From assembly GCA_015146655.1 (NCBI GenBank), contig VKHL01000095.1, positions 1 to 64,000 on the forward strand: 64,000 nucleotides of DNA, in the 5' to 3' direction. This document shows positions 56,480 to 64,000 of the stretch, one piece after another; the stretch's first letter is position 1, and every line of letters begins with the position of its first letter. Source of the DNA: Ochromonas danica (Eukaryota > Sar > Chrysophyceae > Chromulinales > Chromulinaceae). Under the pieces are notes generated by a model. The model worked only from the letters and a program-made list of their open reading frames with translations, had not been told where the DNA came from and ran no database searches. Both the position numbers and the translations under genes were made by a program.

Positions 56480-57733
56480 CTAATCTGTGCTATGCTTCTT
56501 CTTCCTCCTCTTACCACCACCCCGGGGCCTGCTCTTGCCTTCCTCATCTCCTTCTCCTTGCAGACTGCTTCCAGCCAATGCGTCGTCTTGACCTTGCTGT
56601 GACCGCTTGGCTTTCCGTCCACCTCTTAGTCGCGGAGAATCTTCCCCGCCCTCCTCCTGCCCTTCTGCTCGAGAAGAACGCTTACCGCCACCACCCCTCT
56701 TGCGCCACCGATCAGCTTTCAGCATGGCAAAGCCATCATTGGCCAAGTGAGAAACGACATAGCCTCTGTCCAAGAGCTGTTGCCTTAGCGCCGCTTCATT
56801 CTCTCGAAGGGACTTGGCCTCGAAGGAGATGAGCATGGGCAAGGAGGAGGCGGGGATGGAGTCGTCCAAGAAGGACTTGAGAACCTGATAGTCATGTCCT
56901 TCCACGTCCACCTTCAAGATGTGCGGCCTCACGAGGCGGCGACCGTTGCTCCAGGACTGCAAGATGGTCGCGCCCGTGTAGCACTTGACGAACTCGAAGG
57001 TCCACCCTGCCACACGAGAGATTAGCGCATAACGAGGAGATACTGCAGGATGTCTCTGAGTCACCTCCAGTGGCGGGGCGGTCCAGCTTGTCTCTGGGCA
57101 CCACAGCGCCAATCTGTCTGCGCATCCAGTGAGGAAGACTCTTGTTGCGCTCTTCGAAGGTCGGCCTCTTCATCTTGATCTCTGCTTCCTCACCTAGTGA
57201 TCCACATCGCAATTGAGATTGAGAGGGATGAGGTCAGGTCAGGTCAAGGTCATCAGACAGGGTGGGTTAGGGTCACATTGGTCAGTGGCTGCCCCGTGGA
57301 TGAGGTGAGTGCGGTTGACCACTCCGTGCTCAGTCATGAAGGCCGTCAAGTCATCGAAGTTCATCTGGAAGGGTTCCACAAAGGCTCCTCTCCAGTGGCT
57401 GTGCTGGAGGAAGAGGTCGCGGATGGTCTTGTCGTTGGTGCCGTCACACGCCCCGACGAGGAGGAAGTTGACCTGCGCGCCCTCGGCCTCGAAGATGTCG
57501 GAGAGCTTCGCTGCGTAGTGCTCGAAGAAGTTCTGCGGCTGCTTCCACAGCGACTGCCACAGCGTGGCGTTGAAGTCGTTCTCCGTCAAGACCTCTGCCC
57601 ACGCCCTTAGCGCGCGAAAGCCTCCGCCTCGTCTCTTCCCTCTGCGTGATCGACCTCCTTCCTCAGCCAAGACAGAAGCACAAGAGAGGAGAAGAAGCAA
57701 CAAAGAAACCACCAGAATAGTCGTTGTCTTCAT
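56480..57733 (-). CDS. Secreted FkbM-family methyltransferase, copy B
   Basis: Three exons (57733-57277, 57193-57065, 57006-56480) join in phase for 370 residues. A signal peptide (MKTTTILVVSLLLLLLSC) and Arg/Gly-rich segment precede the enzyme. Matching blocks to copy A are LLVGACDGTNDKTIRDLF, HWRGAFVEPFQMN, PHWMRRQIGAVV and HILKVDVEGHDYQVL. Copy A has four introns and copy B two. Copy B lacks the serine/glutamine-rich insert of copy A and instead ends in a 70-residue Lys/Arg/Gly-rich tail. The first exon fuses the segments that copy A splits at GACDG. The shared topology suggests an inverted gene duplication followed by strong divergence. Confidence 0.85.
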
Positions 57734-57897
57734 GTTAAGAACAATCAATCACTCTGTGCTACAAGGTACAAGCACTGCAGGATGTTGCTATTAAGTTAAG
57801 ATAAGAAAAACAGTTTCTGTGTGTTTTCAGTGTTTTTGTGAAGTTAAAGCTGGGAGCCAGTCAGAGAGAGAGAGGCAGCAAGACAAAAGACAGACAA
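57734..57897. promoter_or_regulatory. Shared divergent promoter region with TTAAGTTAA
   Basis: Only 164 bp separate the start codons of FkbM copy B (minus) and the BOP1 gene (plus). TTAAGTTAA (57791-57799), the reverse complement of the motif found upstream of several other genes in the window, lies near its centre-left. Confidence 0.5.
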
Positions 57898-60569
57898 ATG
57901 GTGACCAAGTCCAAGTCCATGGCCAAGGCCAAGAGCCTCCCTGACAGCAAGGCGGCACCACCTGCTAGCAAGAAAGACACTGGCAAGAAAGGTGCCAGCA
58001 AGCCAACTCAAGCCAAGCCAATCGATCAACGCGAGATCCGTCGCATTGTTCGACACGCTGCGAACGAAGAGGAGGATGACGATGAGGACGATGAGGATGA
58101 CGATGAGGATGAGGAGGAGGAGGATGAGGATGAGGAAGAAGAGGACAATGACTTCGAGCAGCAGTCTTCTTCTTCTGAAGACGACAGCGCTGAGAACGAA
58201 GAAGACCAGGACGATGACAATGAGGATGATGATGAGGACGATGATGATGAGAAGGACGAAGAGCGCCGCCTCAAGTCTCTCGAGCAAGCAGCTCGCAAGT
58301 GGCAAGGCGCTACGCAGGCCACCACCTCCTCCTCCTCCCAGCAACAACAGCAGCTGCAACAGCAACAACAACAGGCAGTGGCAAAGTACTTGCATGTGGA
58401 CGATCTCTCCTCCGATGACGAAGAGGCAGGAAACACCATCGGACGCGTCCCTTTGCACTGGTACGATGCCTACGACCACATCGGATACACTCTGGATGGA
58501 CAAAAGCTCGTGAAGCGTAAGGGACCCGATCGCATGGACCTCGCCATCGACTATCACAGCCAGGGAGCAGCTGCTGCGGCCAAGAAAGTCTACGACATGT
58601 ACAATGACCGCGAAGTGGTTCTCTCCGAGAGAGACTTGGAGATCATTCGTCGCATACAAAACAATGCATTCGCTCATCCAGAATTCGAGGCCTACTCGGA
58701 CTATGTGGACTACTTCACGAGCGAGAAGGAGGTCATGCCTCTGCAGGCGTTGCCCTTGCGCAAGTCTTCTTTCCAGCCTTCTCGCTGGGAGATGTTGCGT
58801 GTGAAGCAGATCATGGCGGCCATGAAGAACGGCACCTACCAGACCTACCAGGAGCGACTGGCTGCGAAGAAGAAGGAGAGGGAAGGGAAGAAAGAAGGCG
58901 AAGGGACCTACCTCATGTGGCCTGAGAACGATCACGAGGAGGAGAACGAGTCTCGTCGCTTGCGCTATCACCTCCCAGCGCCTAAGATGCCCCTCCCAGG
59001 CCATGCTGAGTCATACAATCCCCCCGAGGAATACCTCTTCGACGACGAGGAGACGAAGGCTTGGCAGGAAGCTGACCCTGAGGATCGCAAGATCTCTGTC
59101 CTTCCTCATCGCTACGACTCTTTGCGTCATGTGCCAGCCTATCACAACCTCGTGAAAGAGCGCTACGAGCGCTGCCTCGACCTCTACCTCTGCCCGCGTC
59201 GTCTCAAGAAGAGGCTGAACATCGACCCCGCCTCTTTGCTGCCCAAGCTTCCCTCCCCGCAGAGCTTGAAGCCTTTCCCCAACGCGTTGGCTTTGCAGTT
59301 TTTGGGCCATCAGAAGGCTGTGCGCTGCTTGGCCATCTCTCCCGATGGACAGTACTTGGCCTCCGGCGACGAGGTTGGAAGAGTTAAACTCTGGGAAGTC
59401 GCCACTGCCTTCTGTCGGAACACTTGGCAGTTCAATGGAGCGATCACGGCGGTGGCATGGAATCCGCTCTTCAACCACGGCCTCTTGGCTGTGGCGGTGG
59501 AAAAGCGTGTCGTGCTCATCACAACTGGAACGACAGACAAAGATGGCTGTGAGCTGACCGAGGGATTGTTGGCGGCGGTGTTGGATAAGGCAGGAGGAGG
59601 TGGAGGCGGTGATCAGGACGATGACGATGATGATGTTAAGAGAGGAGGTATCGCAGAGTCAGACGAGGAGAGCGACGGTAATGCCGAAGAGGGCGAAGAC
59701 GATGATGAGAGTGAAGGAGGGAAGGCGTCTAGCAAGAGCAAGACTGCCTCTTTACAATGGCACATTCACCCGAAGGAGGCCTCTACCTTCATCATCGCAA
59801 AGGATTGCTATGTTGGACCCAGGGCTGACCTGGTCTTCACTCAGCCAGTCGTCCGCATCGCATGGCACCACAAGGGCGACTATCTCGTCACTGTAACCAC
59901 TCCTTCCTCCTCTGCTTCTTCTGCCTCAGCTATTGCGGTCCATCAGATCAGCAAGGCCAAGTCTCAATACCCTTTCTCCAAGTCACCGGGCAGAGTGCAA
60001 ACTGTCGTCTTCCATCCCTCTCTCCCTTGCCTCATCGTCGTTACCCAGCAGCACATCAAGATCTTTCATCTCGTCCAGCAGAAGCTCATCAAGAAGCTGC
60101 AGAGTAACTGCAAGTGGCTGTCTTCTGTGGACGTGCACAGTAGCGGGGATCACATCTTGGCAGGCAGCTACGATCGCCGTGTGGTGTGGTTCGATTTGGA
60201 CCTCTCTTCCACGCCCTACAAGACTTTGAAGTTTCACGAGAAGGCTGTGAGATCAGTAACCTTCCACAGGTAAGTCTTATCCTGTCCCTGCATTGTGTTA
60301 AATGACTGTCTGATCTGATCTGGTTTGATCTGCTGCACAGGAAATACCCTCTCTTTGCCTCATGTTCAGACGATGGATCTGTGCATGTCTTCCATGGAAT
60401 GGTCTACAACGATCTAATGCGCAACCCTCTCCTTGTCCCTCTCAAAGTGCTGAAGGAACACGGAGTGCGAGGAGAGTTGGGGGTGACTTCCATTGCCTTC
60501 CATCCTCGTCAGCCTTGGCTCTTCTCTGCAGGAGCTGATGGCGTTATCAACCTCTACCAAGACATTTAG
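57898..60569 (+). CDS. BOP1: Ribosome biogenesis protein BOP1/Erb1
   Basis: Two exons (57898-60269, 60341-60569) join in phase for 866 residues. A basic N-terminus and a long Asp/Glu tract (about residues 60-145) precede the BOP1NT domain: [65 protein letters not shown] and [12 protein letters not shown]. The C-terminal half is a WD40 propeller ([20 protein letters not shown] through [15 protein letters not shown]). BOP1/Erb1 acts in the nucleolus with PES1 and WDR12 in 27S pre-rRNA processing and 60S assembly. An acidic insert of about 50 residues interrupts the propeller ([15 protein letters not shown]). The upstream frame is open but has no earlier ATG. Confidence 0.96.
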
Positions 60570-60894
60570 CCTTATGATATGATGATAGATATTCGCTGCT
60601 GTAGGTCAACTAGTTGTTAGCATAGTGAGATAACAATGTACAATGTACTGTATGACTTGACTTGCCCCGACTTTGCGCAAATCCGGCGCAAATGGCGCGC
60701 CATTCATCCCATCCTCCACATTCTTCTCCACCTCGTCTGCTGTGACTGTGACTGTGACTGGACTGACTGCTTGTCTCTTGAGTGGTTCAGTTCTGTTCCA
60801 CTTCCAGGTTTCCATCTCTGCTAACCTTGAGTCCTCCCTCACCATCAACCACTGGATTGACATCTTGCCTAACTATTAAAGAAGTGAGCAAGCT
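60570..60894. other. Intergenic region between BOP1 and the NRAMP gene
   Basis: The 325 bp hold a 3' UTR and the likely promoter of the next gene. A GACTGTGACTGT run lies at about 60741-60764. Open frames are short and unlike protein. Confidence 0.5.
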
Positions 60895-62552
60895 ATGCCA
60901 GAAGGAGGGTCGTCGGAAACCTTGCCATTGCTTCTTCATGTGGACCCCTCCGTCGCCATCGAGGTAGGGTGTGCAAAAGCCAGCAGACCTGCCACCTCCT
61001 CCACCAACACCACCCGTAGTCTCCCTCTCCCGCTTGAGATTGAACGATATCAGTCTCTAGAAGAGCAGCTGGTGACGCCCTGGACACACGCCTTGGAAGA
61101 ACACTCCCTGCCAGAGTTCCACGCAGTGGTGCAAGTGCCCCAGGGAGACCCACCCCCCACCTGGTGGGCTCGTCTCTGTGCCTATGTCGGTCCCGGGGCA
61201 ATGATCGCAGTTGGCTATATGGACCCTGGCAACTGGAGCACAGACATTGCGGGAGGGTCAGCCTTCGGCTATGACCTCTTGAGTGTGGTGCTGATGTCCT
61301 CCTTCATAGGCATGTTCTTGCAGTACCTCGCTCTTAAGACAGGTAGGTGGTTGCAAGGGCTCTGACTCATCATCGTGCTGGGTGCTCTAGTTGACAGTGG
61401 CTGGGTGCTTGTGTTGGTCTGCAGGGCTGGCCACAGGGCGAGACCTCGCTCAGATTTGCCGCGATTCCTACCCTCCTTATGTCGTGACTGCGCTGTGGAT
61501 CTCCATGGAGATCGCCATCTGTGCCACAGGTATGATAACCGTCACCATCACTAGCACTGCTTGACTACTTGACTAAGAGGCTGATGGTTGTTCTTTGATT
61601 GGCAGACATCGCGGAGGTGTTAGGCTCGGCCATCGCGTTGAAGTTATTGTTTGGATTACCTATCTTCTGGGGCGTGTGTTTGACTGCCTTCGATGTCCTT
61701 CTCGTCCTCTTCCTCAACACCGGAGCCTTCCGAGTCATGGAGCTGCTCGTCGTGATGTTGATCGCAGTCATTTCCTTCTGCTTCCTAGGCCAGGTGATCA
61801 TCTCCCAGCCTGACATGTGGGCTGTTATGAAGGGCTTGGTACCTCAGACAGCTCTAGTGACCGACAGTGCTCGACTATTTGTTTCGATTGGTATCCTGGG
61901 CGCCACCATCATGCCCCACAATTTGTTTTTGCATTCCTCCATCGTGCTCACGCGAAATGTCGCTTCGCATCAGATCAAAGAAGCCATTTCCTTTGGAACC
62001 TTAGACAGTAATCTTAGTTTATCCTTAGCTTTCCTGGTGAACGCGGCTATTCTTATTGTCTCGGCCGCGACTTTCCATTCTCATTCCCATCCTGAAGTGG
62101 CAACGTTGGAAGATGCCTATCACCTCATGGACCCCATCCTCAAGTCATCCTTCGCTTCCGTCTTATTCGCTGTTGCGCTATTGGCTTCGGGACAAAACTC
62201 CACCCTCACGGGCACATTGACTGGGCAGATAGTGATGGAGGGCTTCATGACGTGGAAGATGCACCCCACGCTTCGTCGACTCGTCACTCGAGGCATTGCC
62301 ATCTTCCCCGCCCTCCTCGCCACTGCCTTCTACGGCGATGACTACACCAACAGTCTGCTCTTGCTCAGCCAGGTCGTGTTGGCCTTCACACTGCCCTTTG
62401 CAGTCGTTCCGTTGATCCACATCAGCTCTAGCAAGCAGTACATGGGTGCACACGTCAACTCTGCGGTTACTACCATCTGTGCGATAGTGGTGGCTGTGGT
62501 GGTGCTGGGTCTGAATTGTACATTGATTTTCATGCCCACTAGCACTGCGTGA
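60895..62552 (+). CDS. NRAMP-family divalent metal (Mn/Fe) transporter
   Basis: Three exons (60895-61342, 61425-61529, 61606-62552) join in phase for 499 residues. The helix-1 metal-binding motif is DPGNWSTDIAGG near residue 109. The helix-6 motif is GATIMPHNLFLHSS near residue 283, with the Met and His typical of metal-selective members. About 11 helices are seen. NRAMPs import Mn2+, Fe2+ or related ions with protons, at the plasma membrane or vacuole. The form DPGNWSTD (rather than the animal DPGNIESDL) resembles the bacterial MntH-like branch, so an ancient or transferred origin is worth a tree. The N-terminal 85 residues are hydrophilic and unlike bacterial versions. Confidence 0.94.
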
Positions 62553-62952
62553 GGTTTATTGGCAGGATCATTGTCATTGGCATTGTCATTGTGTGACGAC
62601 TTGCAGGTCCAACTGAAACAGATATTCGTGTAAATAGTAAATTATGCATAATAATGGTTTACCTCCCAGGCATTAGACAGGAGGGTAGTGGATAAGGTCT
62701 GAGGGATTAGGACGGGGCTGAATAACACGAGAGGGAAGAGGATCAAATTACTAAATGCACCATTACTCGAAGTAATTAGCAACATCTTAATTTTACTCTC
62801 TCATCACCCTCTTAAGTTAAAATTAGCCTTTAAGTTAACAGCTAAGTTAAGTTAACAGTCCCGCACCGTTTTCCTCGCTTTCCACTTTTCACTTTTCATT
62901 TTTCATTTTTCACTTTCACTTTCCCCCTGTCAGCAGTCCCGGAGTCAGCAGA
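62553..62952. promoter_or_regulatory. Intergenic region with three TTAAGTTAA sites
   Basis: Three copies of TTAAGTTAA (62812-62820, 62830-62838, 62847-62855) cluster about 100-140 bp upstream of the ATG at 62953. They are followed by a polypyrimidine tract with repeated CACTTTTCATTTTT units (about 62880-62930). The layout suggests a core promoter and leader; this is an inference. Confidence 0.45.
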
Positions 62953-63375
62953 ATGAGTTCATGGGGGGAGCAGTTCCGAGTTGGTGACCAAAGCGAAGAG
63001 AGAAGGAAGAAGTTCTTCGAGAAGGGTCGAGCCTGCTGCCCGCTCTGCTCCTCCTCCTCCATCTCCTCTACCGTCCACGTCGCGGGCTGTCGCCACAATG
63101 GCGATGGCTATGGCACGGAAGTCTTCCTCTGCCAGCACTGCTCCTGGACGACGAGCTTCTACTACGACGAGGCCGGGGAGAGCTACTACTACGAGATGGC
63201 TGAGAGACCCCCAGCAACCTCCTCCTCCTCCTCCACGAGGTGTTGCCGAAGTCTGACTGAGGAAGAGAGAGAGAAGTTCAGCAAGTTGAAGAGATTAGCG
63301 CCCAGAGAGCACGTGGAGAGGATGATGACCATCCTGGGCATCTTCCCGCAAGAAATCTCTTCCTTGCTGGATTGA
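62953..63375 (+). CDS. Small zinc-ribbon-like hypothetical protein
   Basis: A single exon encodes 140 residues. Two cysteine pairs, CCPLC near residue 29 and CQHC near residue 62, separated by about 30 residues with a His, would form a zinc ribbon. Aromatic residues follow (SWTTSFYYDE, ESYYYEM). The C-terminal part is helical (LTEEEREKFSKLKRLA). Short proteins of this kind often bind nucleic acids or other proteins, but no family is recognised. Confidence 0.7.
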   Translation: MSSWGEQFRVGDQSEERRKKFFEKGRACCPLCSSSSISSTVHVAGCRHNGDGYGTEVFLCQHCSWTTSFYYDEAGESYYYEMAERPPATSSSSSTRCCRSLTEEEREKFSKLKRLAPREHVERMMTILGIFPQEISSLLD

Positions 63376-63835
63376 CCTCCTCATACCCTCTCGCCTGACC
63401 AAGAATGACTGACTGACTCACTAACTCACTCAAGTCATCACTCGCTAGTGATCTGCTCACTTTCAAACCACCCCACCTCCCGTCAAGTCATGTTGTCATC
63501 TCATCATGTCTTACTGTCATCAAGGCAGCCCAGCGAGTGAAAACTATGACTTGATGAGGTGGGGTGGGGTGGGTTGTAAGTCAGCAGCTGCAAGTCATCA
63601 CTAAACTAGATAGTCTAGTTGGTGCTAAGAGAGGAACATCCCTGCAATTACTAACGGTGTTAGACCGTTTAACTCTCACACTACAGCAGTATACCATGTA
63701 GTTAATTTACTGAATTGGCCTATGGTCATTACTCGCTAGGGTCATTGTATTGTTGATTGCCTTGTGAGGGGATGAAAGATGATTGTTGACTATGGAACAG
63801 AAAGAAGAAGAAGAACAAGAAGAACAAGAAGAAGT
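63376..63835. other. Convergent intergenic region
   Basis: The 460 bp lie between the zinc-ribbon gene and the end of a minus-strand gene. Repeats of GACTGACTCACTAACTCAC type (63407-63430) and an AAGAAGAAC run (63802-63834) are visible. No gene is seen. Confidence 0.5.
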
Positions 63836-64000
63836 CTAGACAAATCGTCCCTGTGGACTGCGATCAGTCTGGGGAGAGCTGATCTCCAGTTGACGCTGTA
63901 GACTCTGTAGATGCACGATCACCTTCTTCTCGAGCTTGGCGTAGGTGTTGCGGATGTCTTGCAGCTCCTGGTCGCGTGTGGCGTTCTCGACCTGCAGCTC
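63836..64000 (-). CDS. 3' end of a coiled-coil protein gene (partial)
   Basis: The minus strand is open from the right edge to a TAG at 63838-63836, giving 54 residues. They form a heptad-rich helix (ENATRDQELQDIRNTYAKLE, then VIVHLQSLQRQLE) and a short polar tail. The gene extends beyond the window, so its function and length are unknown. Confidence 0.75.
   Translation of the reverse strand, partial: ELQVENATRDQELQDIRNTYAKLEKKVIVHLQSLQRQLEISSPQTDRSPQGRFV

Noticed and set aside
57844-59004. 386-codon open frame antisense to BOP1
   Set aside because: It mirrors the BOP1 coding region, including the acidic tract read as Val/Ile/Leu runs; BOP1 identity on the plus strand is clear.
1-64000. Search for retroelements, virus-like elements and DNA transposons
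   Set aside because: No reverse transcriptase, integrase, transposase or capsid-like frame and no long terminal repeats were recognised; the left-edge inverted repeat is made of host gene sequence.

Overview
The window reads as compact nuclear DNA of a single-celled eukaryote. About 27 protein genes fill roughly 80% of it, on both strands, with no operon structure. Most genes carry a few short GT-AG introns (typically 60-100 nt, several 100-220 nt). The ribosomal protein L38 gene has a first exon consisting only of its start codon, which is typical of eukaryotes. Three EF-hand proteins of cilium-associated type (889-2063, 12174-13827, 14134-20551) suggest a ciliated or flagellated cell. A photolyase-like/hydrolase fusion of the kind known from plants and algae hints at a plastid, present or ancestral. 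A Frizzled-like receptor and a degenerate hybrid histidine kinase argue against land plants. I cannot name the species. All exon coordinates are read by eye from splice signals and phase, not from transcripts.

Layout. 1-888 is a patchwork: a perfect 344-bp inverted copy of an exon of the first EF-hand gene, a 17-bp inverted repeat, and a 110-bp diverged copy of the 5' end of the rhomboid-like gene found at 31 kb. 889-5164 holds the EF-hand gene, a small acidic protein, an LRR protein and a membrane protein. 5475-10440 is a large PHD-finger protein with a 45-bp tandem repeat. 10483-13827 has two minus-strand genes (a SAP-like protein and an EF-hand/coiled-coil protein). 14134-20551 is a 2,088-residue TerD-like/EF-hand/WD40 protein. 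20906-31762 contains a secreted RCC1-like protein, an unknown protein, RPL38, an MFS transporter, the mRNA cap guanine-N7 methyltransferase and a rhomboid-like protein. 31888-43175 is a surface and signalling block: Golgi sulfotransferase, Frizzled-like receptor, SET protein and a 1,643-residue protein built of two copies of a six-helix/kinase-like/receiver-like module. 43526-54337 has the photolyase-like/hydrolase fusion, tRNA-Lys(CTT), a membrane-anchored GH94-like protein, an unknown protein and an armadillo-like protein. 54494-57733 is a tail-to-tail pair of secreted FkbM methyltransferases. 57898-64000 has BOP1 (ribosome biogenesis), an NRAMP metal transporter, a small zinc-ribbon-like protein and the end of a coiled-coil gene.

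The genes mostly serve unrelated jobs, as expected in a eukaryotic genome. Loose themes are gene expression (RPL38, BOP1, cap methyltransferase, PHD, SET, tRNA), cilium/calcium, and secretory-pathway glycan or small-molecule modification (sulfotransferase, GH94-like, FkbM pair). The most unusual items are the doubled pseudo-histidine-kinase protein, the left-edge patchwork with a microhomology junction, and the 9-bp palindrome-like motif TTAACTTAA repeated near several gene starts.
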